A stretch of 64,000 nucleotides of DNA from Progne subis subis (Eukaryota > Chordata > Aves > Passeriformes > Hirundinidae). This document shows, one piece after another, positions 28,501 through 40,500 of this stretch (position 1 is its first letter; each line of letters begins with the position of its first letter). The stretch lies in the NCBI GenBank assembly GCA_022316685.1, contig JAKJHU010000024.1:3170501-3234500 (forward strand), in the 5' to 3' direction. Under the pieces are notes generated by a model. That model saw nothing but the letters and a program-made list of their open reading frames with translations, searched no databases and had not been told where the DNA came from. The position numbers and the translations under genes are program-made.

Positions 28501-31500
28501 AAGTAGGTCTTGCATTAATTCAGTCGCCAGCAAACCGGCAGCGTGTGTGTGTATGTGTGTGTGTTCTACCTTTCCTGATGCTCCCCGTCGCTCTGCGTGT
28601 GACCTCAGCGGGTACGGGAGATACTCTCTGTTCTCTAGGGTGAGCTCCTGCAGCGTGCTGCCGTGTCCCGAGCACCCGGAAGGGTTCGTGGCTGCTGCGG
28701 CGGCAGCGGGCCCAGCTCCGGCCCGGCCCGGCCCGGCCCGGCCGCCGCGGGTCCCGGGCTCCCCGGCGCTGCGCCGCGGCCTCTGGCTCCATCTGCCGGC
28801 CGCCGTGCGCCACAGCGCGGCCTGCGGCCCCCCTCACAAACGCCGCCGTCTCGGCCGCAGTCTGGCGGGCGGAACTTGATTACAAGTGCGCCCAGGTCCA
28901 ATTGGCCGTTTGGGACAGACGGATTTATGGAAATTGATTTGAAGTACTGCTGCTGATAATGAAACAATAGAGAACAAAATGATTATTATTGTTTTTTTTT
29001 TCTTTTGTTCTACAACTAATCATAGTTTGTTTCCCTCTTCTGCAGGTGATAGAAACGCTTTCCAAGCTTTCCCGCACCCCTATTGCACTAGGCACAGGAA
29101 TAAGGTGTGTTATTGCCGTGGGGAATGGTGGGAGTAATGCCTCTTGGTGTGATGCTCTTTGTAAAAGTTGTTAGAGGCAGTGTGGGCTGTGTCTTCCTCT
29201 AAGAACTTCTAAGCCAGAGTGCCAGGTGGGCCGCTAAGTGAGGCTCAGGACCTCTGAGGAGTCACGAAAGGTATCTGCTCCCTCTGGTACACTGGCTAAA
29301 GGGTCTGAGTTATGTGTACTGCTCGTGCTGAAACAGCAGGTGAACTTGTGTGATAATCGTGACACAGGGATCAGAAGTCAAACTGATGCAGTGCTGATTT
29401 ATATAAAGACAAAATGGGGTTTCTCTTCTTTCTTGCTTTTAAAAAATCAGAAAAATTGGCCAAGTTTGTGAGGTTCTTGTTTTCAAAAAGAAACCAAAAA
29501 ACCCCAACCACACCAAACCTGAAAGTTTTGATGATTTTTTTCTGGTTGAAAGATGTCAGTGATGTGTATTAGTGGTGGTTTATAACATCTGTGTCCAGTG
29601 GGGATTTATTACGTTGTCAACCCACACAGTGAAGTATAAATACACACATACTGCTCATCAGAGAAATGGGGGAACATGTAAGCACATTAGCATACAATAA
29701 TCTGTGTGAAAATTTTTGAAACCAAACAGAAATACACTAGATGACTAGGCTAGTGGTGTCTCTAATTAATGCTTTTTTCTTTCTATAGGCCCTTCCCTAC
29801 AGAAGAAAGTGTTGATGATGAAGATATCTACAAAGGTCTTCCTGATTTAATAGAGTATGTTGTAAATATATTAGTTACAGCTTTTGTCTTTCAGTTGCTT
29901 GCTATTGTTTGTATTGTGTTGTAGAACATACAGTTTTGATGAGAATGGGATATTTATTTAATTTGTAAATATTTTGTTAGTCATCATGTGAAAACTTATT
30001 TTAAAATTATTATGATACATTTGTGTGTATAAAGCAGCATGTTTCATAGAGGGTGCTGGTAGCAAAGTAAATAAAGAATGCATTTTTAAGTTACCTGTCA
30101 GTTCTATGAGAATGCGTTCAGAAGATTGCAATATCACTTGTAAGGGACTCAAGGAAATTGTCTTGAACTTGCAAAGAAAATGCATGTTTGGATGATAATT
30201 CAAGTGGATCTTTTCCCTAAAGTCTGTGAAATTCTTAATGTGTGAGTGCATTTACCTCTTCTGGGTAAGTGTTTGCAGGATTGTCAGGGTACTTTTGTGT
30301 CCTGTGGCTGGGATCTCTGCAGACCCATGAGGAATCATGTTGGACAAGAGCTAGGTCAGAGCTCACTGTTCCCAGGCTCAAAGTTCACCAGCACTCACTG
30401 CTTGTTGCAGTGTGGGAAAGAAGCTGCTGTTCACACCAGGGATTTGTCACTTCAGTGCCTATAAAGAAGGGAAACCTCACCATGACTGGCATTGCTCAAT
30501 TTACCACTTTCCCTACAAAGCTTGTCCTCGTCTCTGCAGCTGGCTGACTGGCTCATGGATAATTGCTTTGCACTCTGTGTAGCAGAGCGTGCAGAAGGCA
30601 GGAGTTGCAGTTTCATTTGAGACCCCAGTGAGCAAGAGGTGATGTCCTTATCTCTTAGATGTGGTGGCATTATAACTGCTTGAAAATAGTGTTTCCACCA
30701 GTTCTTAAATGGGTATGTAAATTCAGCATTGTGAGACAGTCTTTCATTTTAAGGGAAAGCTAACAAATAATACCAATGAAATTGATTGGTAACTCTTCTT
30801 GTGCAACAAATTATGAATATTATTAATGGAAATTTAATAGTTGCATGATGTCTCAATTGTGGAGGAAGCAATTGAAGAAATGTGCCAGTGAATGGTGCAA
30901 ACGGCCCACATTTTTTAGTTTCCCTCAATTATTAGTAAATTTATATGAAATTAATTTGTCCCTGAGTTTAAATGACGTCTAAAGAATTTAAAATTACGTC
31001 TTTTTGTCAGAATGAGCTGTAGCAGTTAAATGTTTCTATCCTTATCCTGCCTTTTTGCCAGTTTTTTCCCCTTGAGCAGAGGTGGTAGAATGGATCGTGT
31101 CTGCTGCATCTGACAGCTGCCAGTGTTTAATGAGAAGTGCTAGCACACCATCCCTGCTGCTGGGAAGTGGAATGCTGGACAAACTTGTTGGTTTTTACTT
31201 TGAAGGATTTCAGTGCTCTCTTCCAACAGGAAAAAACCTCAATATTGTCAGTATATCTGATCCAGTTTCTATACTTTATTGTGACTCGACTGCTTTCAAT
31301 ATCATTTAGCGTTCTTTTGTAGATGTACCCTAAGAAATAGGGATGAAAGATATTATGGGCTTGATACAGTCCTAGCACAAAGCAGGTAACACTCTAGCAG
31401 GGCTGACTGTAATGAAGCTGCATTAGCTGAGGGTAGAGTTGAGCATTGACTTTCTGCTTTATTTCTGCAGTCTGGGTAATTGGAGGGCATCACTTGTGCA

Positions 31501-34500
31501 TACTCAGTTTCATTGAACTGATTTTCAGTTTGATTGGTTCCTTTTTTCATTTTTGTGGAGCTGAAGGTTGCGTGAGGTGTTCCAGATTCTGGTTTACGAT
31601 GTGGAGGTACAGTGCCTGAGTGCTGGCTCTGCAGTCTTTGGTGTATTTTACCCTGGGTTGTCCTTTCTTCAGGCAGGAAGAAGCCCTGTGACAGTGTCCC
31701 ACATCCCAGTGTAGTGGCATGCCAGGCAGTAAGGAGAGGCAGCTCCTCTTCCCTGGATGTGGTGGGAAACGGGTCAGGGAGAAGAGGGCAGCTGGATTGT
31801 AGCTTATGACAGAACTGTCCTGAGGTGTTGCTTTTGCTGTCTGGTTAGTTCCCATGTGGTTCTAAATTCATGTAGTCTTCAGTATTGTGTTGATTTTATA
31901 AAATGTATTTTAAATAAATTGAGAAAAGAAAATTAAGGGACCTAATTTTCCGTTATGAGTTATTTTCATTTGATAGTCTATTAATTGATGTCTTGCAGAG
32001 CTTGTGGTACTTTGTGCTGCACAGTTTGTTTCTTGTCTTGTCTTTTCAGTGAAACTGGTGTTGAGGAAGATGAGGAGCTGTATGATTGTGTCTATGGAGA
32101 AGATGAAGGCGGGGAAGTTTATGAAGACCTAATGAAAGATGAAGCAGCACAGCAACCTGTATGTTTTCCAGTTCCTGGCAGCTTTGCAATAATAGCAGTT
32201 AACTTTTTGCAAGTTGAAATGATGTCTCTATAGATGGTTTCAGTGAAGCTCCTGCTCGGCTGCATGCACAGAGCTTTATCTCCTGTGTGAGACTTTGCAG
32301 GCTGTTTGGGTAAAGGGGTGAACATTAACTATGGGGAGCTTTAAAAAAAAATGTATATTTTTTAAATGAAATACAGTAATTACTTTGGTTTTGAGTAGTA
32401 AAATTTACCTACTATTTTAAGAGCAGTTTGTTGAATTGCTTACTTGAAAGTGTCCTACCTGCAAAATTGTTATAGATTTGTGAAATGATTATGTATGATG
32501 ATATTTCAGCCATAGTTTGGATAACTAGGCTAGCAAGTTTCAAACTAATGAATTCCCTGCTTATTCAACCATATGTAGGTTTTGCTGATCATTAGGTTGT
32601 CATTACGTTGCAAAGTAAACTGTTCCACTAAGTTGTCTCTAGGAGTAGCTGAACTTCAGAGGCCGGCTTTTTTTACCTGCACTGGTATCACATGTTTTCT
32701 TACTCCCTCTTTCCTTTTGTTTATTGCACTCAAATTGTAGGTGTTTGTGGTGTGGATAGAAAAATTGATATGTCAATTTCTGCCAAAAGTGTCTGTTAGT
32801 GATCTGTTTGGGTTAGGTGAGCTTCTAACTGGAATGCCAAGATTTGTTTGCATTGCTTGTATGAGTAATTATGAACAAGAAATGCCCAAATTTTGCAAAT
32901 GGATATAAACTATTGAGTTCAGCAACTTCTATAATTGGGCAAATACTCAAAATGTTTTGGGCAGTACTGACTAAAGGCAAAAAATAGCTGAAAGTCTAAA
33001 TAATGTCAAATTCTAATTCTTTATGGAGATTAACTACAATTAACTGTGACAGTGTCTCCTTCCCTCTACAGAAGAATTTGGGAATAAATGATAGATTTGA
33101 GATGAGGGTGACCATGATGATGCTCACAAAGCACAATTCTTTATTTTTAAGAATAAGACTGTATTTTTGCAAAATGGTTACTTGTGTTTGCATCTGATAT
33201 AGATGGAGCCTTAACATTCATTGTGCAAAAATGAAGAACTGCACAAATTGGGTTTTCAAGAGTTATTTGTGAAATTGCAGCACCTGGTAAATGAGAGTGA
33301 GAAGCTGAGTTCCACTTGTACAAACTGATTGTAAAGTCGCATAGAGACAAAGAGAGAAGGGTAAAGGAGATCAAGCCAAAGCAGTGACCAAGTTTTATGT
33401 ACCTGTATGATTTGCAGCTTGGTATGTAGTTGAGGTGGTAGGAATACGTTTCCCACTCTAAGGTAGCCAAGCTGTATAGGAGCTGTGTGGACAGTGTAAG
33501 TGTGGCTTACTCTGTGCTGTGCTTAGTGGGTGTGTAGGACTGGCAGCTGAGAGGGAGTGGAAGGAGTTTAGCTCTTGGACATACCAGGAGCTAAATGTTA
33601 ATATTTCAGTCTAGAAATTCTGCTGTTCCTGGAAAAGTCTTTTGTTCAAAAGCTGAAAGTGTTGTTTCTGAATGGAAAGAACTGAAATGCTAAATTTACA
33701 TTCCTGACTCTCTCTAGAGTCAGGTCTAGTCATCTGGTCTATGTGCAGCATAGGAATTCTCTACCCTGGATGAAAATCAGTAAGATACAACCAGGGATAT
33801 ACTGAAGGATATTACAAATTGATAAACAGGCTTCAGAAATGATGTTGTAGTTCTGTTGCTTATTAAGATACTGCTTATTGTTGTTGGAGAAAACATTTTG
33901 GATTAGTTACTGCTTCTAACTGCAAGAGCCTATCCAGTTACTGTGTCAAACCTCCACACTGACCTCTGATATCTCCAGGTCTTCTGTGCCTTGCTTGACA
34001 TGTAAGGTTCCATATCACCTTCCAGTTATTTACTCTTTTATTTGAAATAGGATTTTATTGAAGCTGTAATGCAGTAAATCCTATCTTGGGTGAGAGTGCT
34101 TGTAAACTATTTTTATAGAGTCATGTAATTACTGATAATTACTTCCATGTCCTGTCCTATGAGTCTGCTAGTTTAAATGGAAAAAATCCCAGGGTCTTGT
34201 TGGAGACACACACATACATATGTGAGAGTTGAACTTTGAGGTTACTGCACTTCCTGATCTGAGGACATACTCCAGTTGTGTCTGAAGAGAAAGCTCCCCT
34301 TGAGAAATAAAAGTGGAAAAACTGTAAATAAGTACAAGGATTAGACTGTATCCAATATTTATGGCAATGCAAAGTTGCTTACATGATTTAGCCCCATTAA
34401 GTTTAATGGAATTATTAGCTGCTGAGTCTTTTAAATAAGATTTCTCTGTCTGGATATAAATTAAATGTGACCTTGTATTTCAGCTTCCAAAGTATATGCT

Positions 34501-37500
34501 GATACTTCAGTGTTTTATGTCTAAACATTAACTTTTCATAATATTACTTTGATTTTGATTTTACTAAAGTCATCAGCTAATTGAACATTAAAATATTCTT
34601 GGTTATTGCTGTCATCTTTGGAGGCTGCAGTACACAGAGAATTTCAGGAAGCAGTTATCCTAATTGTGTAATTCTAAACAAATAAACCCATTTGTTATCC
34701 ATTAGGTGCCTGTTAATGACTTAAACTTGACTCCATTGTAATTGCAGAAATGTCCTGAAAATGATATAAGAAGCTGTTGTCTTGCTGAAATAAAGCAAAC
34801 TGAAGAGAAGTACACTGAAACTCTGGAATCGATCGAGAAAGTAAGACGCTGCTTAGAGACTTGTAATATGCATTTTTATAGCAGTCTAGAAGATAGAATT
34901 ACAATAGCCAATGTATGTATATATTATTTTTCTTTCAGTTCTTCATGGTGCCATTGAAAAGGTTTCTGTCAGCATCAGAGTTTGATACTGTTTTCATCAA
35001 CATTCCTGTGAGTAATTGCATATTTAGTGAACAGAGACGAGGTTCATAGATGATTGTGATACATTTGTGTTAGGTGTTACTGTACAAAATTATTACTTGA
35101 AATACAATGCATGATGTGTTTATGTGCATATTAATTGATTTAAAAAGATGTGCCCTACCAATTTTTTTTTATCTGCTTGAGGAAATAAGGCAAGGTAAAT
35201 AGTATAAGTATGTGAGACAGTGAATTGTTATACGCTGGAGTATTTTTCATCCTTAAAACTAATAATTTCTAGGAATGGGTTATCGTCGAATGAGTGCTGA
35301 CATTTTAATGATGGTACAAGGTTGTGACTGCTAAGTTACCTATCACTGTATACTGACTATGTGTAGCTGCTTTGCAAGTCCTTGTAGCTGCCCTGGCTCT
35401 TACATCATTGAACACGCTTGAAAGTTAACATAGCTCATAGTTTTGGCTTCAGAATCTGGTGCTGGAAAGGATAAGGAAATCCTCAGTGAACTATCTAGGA
35501 AGCCCCCTCTTTGAGTGAGACAATAGTGGTTCCTGTGATTGCTACTTTGTGTCATTTATTTTTGGATTAATCAAGCCAGTATGACAATTCACATATAGTT
35601 TTAGTTGATAAGTGTTCAGCACATCTTAACTTTAAAGGATGACATCAGAAATGGTCTGAAGCCACTCTCAACACAGACAAATGAGAGCAATGTTCTTTTA
35701 TGAAGCCTTTGTAAAGAAAGGCACCCCAGAGTGTGGCCCATGGGCCACATCAAGCTGTTATTGCTTGTAAAGTATCACTTCTGGTTTGGCCATCTCTGGC
35801 ATGGCCAACAGGCTCTCGGGTTGTAGGAGGAGGTGTTGGGAATTTTTTTTTTATTCTGTAAGAGCCTGGTCTGTCTATAAAAACATTTTGGTTGCTGTTC
35901 CAGCATCATCCTGATAGAAGGTAAGTTATGACGCTATTATACAGATGATACCTGAGCCCTTGCCATATTTTTCCCTCATTTAAGTTTTCACTCTCCCTCT
36001 TAATTGCTGTCGCATCCTCCATTTTGAACATTAGTCCAAAACACTGTCACAGGTATCAGGGACTAACTTGTCTTCTTGAATTACATCAGCTCCCCACAAA
36101 GATCCCTTTGCTTTTGAAAACAAATTTATAATTCTGTCCTGCATTAGTATTTCTTACTCATTGTAAATAAAGCCATGATGTGCCCTGCATAAGTTAGTGT
36201 AAACCTCTTTCCTAAGGCTCTGTGTGCCCATGCATATTGACTTATTTTTATTGAAAGACTTAATTTCCAGTCGATGGAAACAACTGCAAAAGAGTTGAAT
36301 GTTGTAAGCACAAACATGGAGGTCAGCCCACTTACTACTCGTTAAAGGATTGCATGGCATCACAGAAGTTCAGGAAGAACAAAACCTGTTTATTTTAGAC
36401 TAGGGAGACACATAGTAACCTTATATTTGGGTTGTTTTATTTTGCTTTTTGTTGTCAGCATTCAGTATTCTGCTGTTAGAAGATGCTGCTTGTTTCCAGC
36501 TCCAGGAGCACTTCATAGACATCCAATAACCTTAAAAGAAATACAGGACTTGCCTAAGCCAAAAATATTTGCAAACGCTTTGTCTGCTTAGACCTTGTCA
36601 GTGTGGCAGTTCCTCAGCAGGAAGGCTGGAGGGCAGTGGAAGCTTGTTTTAAACTAAAAATAGCTGTTACACAGAGCTCTGCAGCAAAGTGAGATGTGAG
36701 GAGCAAGTGCTGTGTTCTCAGAACAGACTGGATTTTCTTCTTTTAAGGGCTTGTGGTGAAGGATTGTTTCCTTAGGGTGATGTTATATTCTATAAATAGA
36801 TTCCAAAGATGCTTGCTGGATCAACTGCTGATATTAAAATACCACATTTTGAAGAAAAAACCCTCCAAACAAATTACCCCAGATTACCAGTCTAAAGAGA
36901 GTGCCTTTCATTGGCACTTATATTTCTAAGTTCTGTTTTTAAAGTGGATGTATAGCTCTGTATATGTGTTTATATTATGTATATATGCATGTATATATGC
37001 TGTGCACTCCTATATGAATGCACTTATATCAGCACCTGTGCATGCCTGTGAATTATATATATGGACCTCCAGAGAGAAGGAGAGATGAAAGTACACGTAA
37101 CAGATACTGAAGTGTTGGAACATTTAACTTCAAATGATGTTAACATCAGTTTAGTTTGAAAACTTGCTTTGAATTAGAGATAGAAACCCAAATGACCATT
37201 GTCCCCTTAGCATTAAGCTGTTTATTCAGGGGTATTGCTTAGCTGAGTCCCTGTGTGCTCCTTAGGAAAAGTGCTCCTGTTCCAAATACATTAATTGGGA
37301 AGCATTTCTGTAATAATGTCTGTGTACTGCAACTTAAGATTCTGAGGATGAGGCTGTGCAGTTGCTAGCAACTTAATTTGATCTGTTTCAAGATTCTGCA
37401 CCCTCATCAGTGATGTGATTGACCTTGTATGTACTGTTAGTTTTCATCAATGTGAAGTGAAATGTTTCAACTTAGTTCAATATTGAATATTATTTTCGTA

Positions 37501-40500
37501 GTATTTAATTTCTTATATTAAATCATCTCCAATGGCATTGCTCTTTTAAGCAGTCCTCTCTTTTTCGTTTCTGTGATCTGTATACACCTTACAGTTATCC
37601 AGGTTTCAAAACTTCTTAAGCTGTTTTGACTTAATTTCTTGTGAATTCTCTGACAGTGTCCATAGAGTGTTAAGGCTGATGCAATCTCCTGTAGTTTATG
37701 TATGATAGTGTATAAGGAAGGAAGGTTGCAACAGTAATCAAAGGGCAAATCTTTCTGCGATATTCTTTTCTTTCTCTAAGACATTAGTTGTGTGCTGTAT
37801 TGGGAAACTCATTATGATTGCAGTTAATTTAGCATTAGGGCATCACTAATTGACCAATGTAATGTACAGAACTAATTTTTCACAGCTCAGGGACATGAAT
37901 CATTACTTCAGCTTTTCACTAATGCATTTACTTGCTTAATTTTAAAATTATCATTATAAAATAAAGGTGAATTAACAGTGCACATTCCAAGCTAGAATAA
38001 ATTAGTCTCTAATAGGTAGTTCTTGGAGTTTAGTTTTTCTTGTTGCACTATACAGAAGGTGTGCCAAACCTTGAAATTAGATTCTACTCTCAAATGATCT
38101 GTCTTCCAATGTATTGAAATTAATGGGTCTAGCATAAAATAATTTATTTTTATACTCAAAGCTTTAAGCCATTCTGTTTTTACAAATCTTTTCTTCTCCC
38201 CATTACTGTTTTTAAGGATTTGGTGAAAATTCACAGAAATCTTACACAGGACATCAATGATTCCATTGTTAACAAAAATGATCAGAACCTATATCAAATT
38301 TTTATTAACTACAAGGAAAGGTAAGATTTAAGCACTCTTACTACTTGTGCTAATATATGCTCAGTTCGGTATTTTACTGTATTTTTGTTTGATAAATATT
38401 CTGAAACAGGATTAAATTAAAAGTATCCATATCAAGCTAGTTTTGGTGTTTTGAGCCTGGAAGTCAAAATACAACCTATTGTTTTATGAGCCCTCCCTCT
38501 TGTTAGCCCAGCTTTGGCAATATTTTATTTTTACTTAGACTGGTAACAAATATACTTTTAAGGAAACTGACGTATCTTATTTTGCACAGCATTTTTTATT
38601 TTTTTTCTTGCACATAATCCCAGATATTTTATGGCATGTATTAGTATTGTTCAAGAGATTAATAAAAAGGATACTTACTAGGGATAGGTAAAAGAAAACA
38701 GAAGTAGTAATTACTGGAAAGAAAAGACAGCAGATGTAAAAGAGGAGAGACTATGGTCTTGCTTTACCCTGAGTCAGAGGTGTGACAGTAAAGCAAACGA
38801 CCTTTGCCTTCAAGCTTTGAAAAGCAGCCAAGCTGGTAGCAGGATAAGTGTGGCAACCTGCCATACCCTGTGGGCTAATTGCCAATTTTTTTACCCACCT
38901 TTTCATATTGTTCCTTCTGCCAGCACTAAAGAGCTGTTGGACTATACAGATGAATTGAAATGCCCATGGTACTTGGCTGAAAAACACTTGTTCTGTTGGC
39001 TGCATTGCTGACCTCTCCTGAAGTAACCCTTGGGTTTTCGTTAAAAATTAAGTCCTTCTGGAGCAGAGTCAGAAAGACTTGAGGGAGCTAACTGGGTTTA
39101 CTTCAGGGTGATGGAGGATTATTGCAGTAATAATTGGTGTGTGAGAAATTGGATAGCAGCATCCAAAGAACGTTATATGGGACAGTTTACAGTTTTCCAA
39201 GGGAGGAGAGTGACCCAGGCTGCCCATAAACAGTCCTGCCTTCAGAGACCCTCTGTCTCAGCTTCTAGTTTGGCGCAGGACACAGTTATTTCCCAGGCTG
39301 TTACACTTTCTGCTGCTGTAGGAGGGAATTGGGGCACAAGGAGTTGTTCTGGAAAATGCTTGTATTTCTAAAGTTGCTCTGAAATGTGTGCTAAAAGAGG
39401 AACAAAGGACACTGAGAAGAAATACCAAGTTTATATCATAAAAAAAGGGAACAGAGGTTGATGTAGTGTGTGAACCATACAGTGATTATGATTAAAAGTA
39501 GTCATAAATGATAACTCTTACATCAGTGTCATCACCTTATTGTGAAAAAACAAATTTTAAATAAAAGGGTAAAGGTTAGGTGAGAAAAAGAAATTTAGGA
39601 GACTTCAGTGGAAGGCTCATGGGAACCCACGAAAAGGGGTTTTGAAGCATACAAAGGAAATCACCTCACAAAATAAATGAAAAGGTGAAAGAAGAGAGCA
39701 CTCTTGGTGCTGGAACTATCAGAAAGAAGCACTCCACAGAGAGGCAAGAAACTCCTGTCATAAAACCAGGCTCCTTCAGGAAGCACTGCTTCACTTGACA
39801 GCTGTTGAAAATTTCTTGAGAATTCATGTTATTCTTTTGAGAGATCAGACCTGATAGAAACTGTTGGAGACAGATCAGTTTGCATAACCTACAAGTTCTT
39901 TAGAGGATGGCTGTAATTAATCCTATTAAGTATGTGCTCCAGAATTTATTCATTACAACTTTGAAACTCTACAGTGCTGTAAACACTATGGACTGTTCTG
40001 TTCAGCAGAAGCTTTGGTGCTTTTTAATCCTGTATTTATCAGAACATATTTATATATATGTACTATTAAAGGAAAATGCAGTGATTTTAGACCATTTTGA
40101 AAGTAGAACAAAACTCTTTTCCTGAATAGTCTGCATTCATTCATGCTGCCTGTTGAACACATGGGTAAATTCTATTCTTGCTTATACAGGCACTGCTCCT
40201 TTTGAAACAAGGGTTGTGAAAAAATGATCAAGGGCTGTTCTTAAATAAACAAATGTTCTTTTTCTTGCTTTCATTTAGGTTGGTAATTTATGGACAGTAC
40301 TGCAGTCAAGTGGAGATAGCGATATCGTGCTTAGACAATATCTCTAAGACAAAAGAAGATGTTAAATTGAAGTTAGAGGTATCAATTTTTTTTAACATAT
40401 ATATATATACACACTATATACCATGTGTTTCAGTAACTATGTTCTGCTTTCATTCGAGTCAAAACCTTTATGATGACAAAACTAGCTGGACTGATGAGTG

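Larger units (their letters stand above)
28515..28925. promoter_or_regulatory. Intronic CpG island next to VAV3 exon 3
   Basis: About 410 bases are GC-rich and dense in CpG (about 45 by hand count) in a locus where CpG is otherwise rare. The core is 28680-28880. Visible promoter-type elements are a GC box GGGCGG at 28867-28872 and a palindromic CCAATTGG at 28898-28905, giving a CCAAT box on each strand. Possible donor sites are GGGTGAGC at 28640 and CCCAG/GTCCAA at 28896. There is no clear TATA box. Exon 3 begins 120 bases downstream. The CpG island is seen directly. That it acts as an internal or antisense promoter is inference. Confidence 0.75.
4584..29045 (+). other. VAV3: VAV3 intron 2 (24.5 kb)
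   Basis: This is the largest intron in the window. It is AT-rich with few repeats: a 70/73-bp minisatellite (about 6372-6866), a 24-bp tandem duplication (12959-13003), A or T homopolymers (for example 22145-22156 and 27274-27287), a C16 run (23032-23047), a TA-rich stretch near 24412-24439, a GT repeat (28541-28564) and a CpG island at its 3' end. Many short open frames occur on both strands. None looks like a known protein or has exon-like boundaries that I trust. Confidence 0.85.

Noticed and set aside
28547..28967. Ala/Pro/Arg-rich open frames on both strands of the CpG island
   Set aside because: GC-rich DNA is poor in stop codons. A + strand frame spliced from 28895 to exon 3 would meet TGA at once, so none of these is a natural VAV3 start exon.
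35733..35748. 16-bp palindrome GTGGCCCATGGGCCAC resembling hAT transposon internal sequence
   Set aside because: Too short, with no terminal inverted repeats or 8-bp target duplication found around it.
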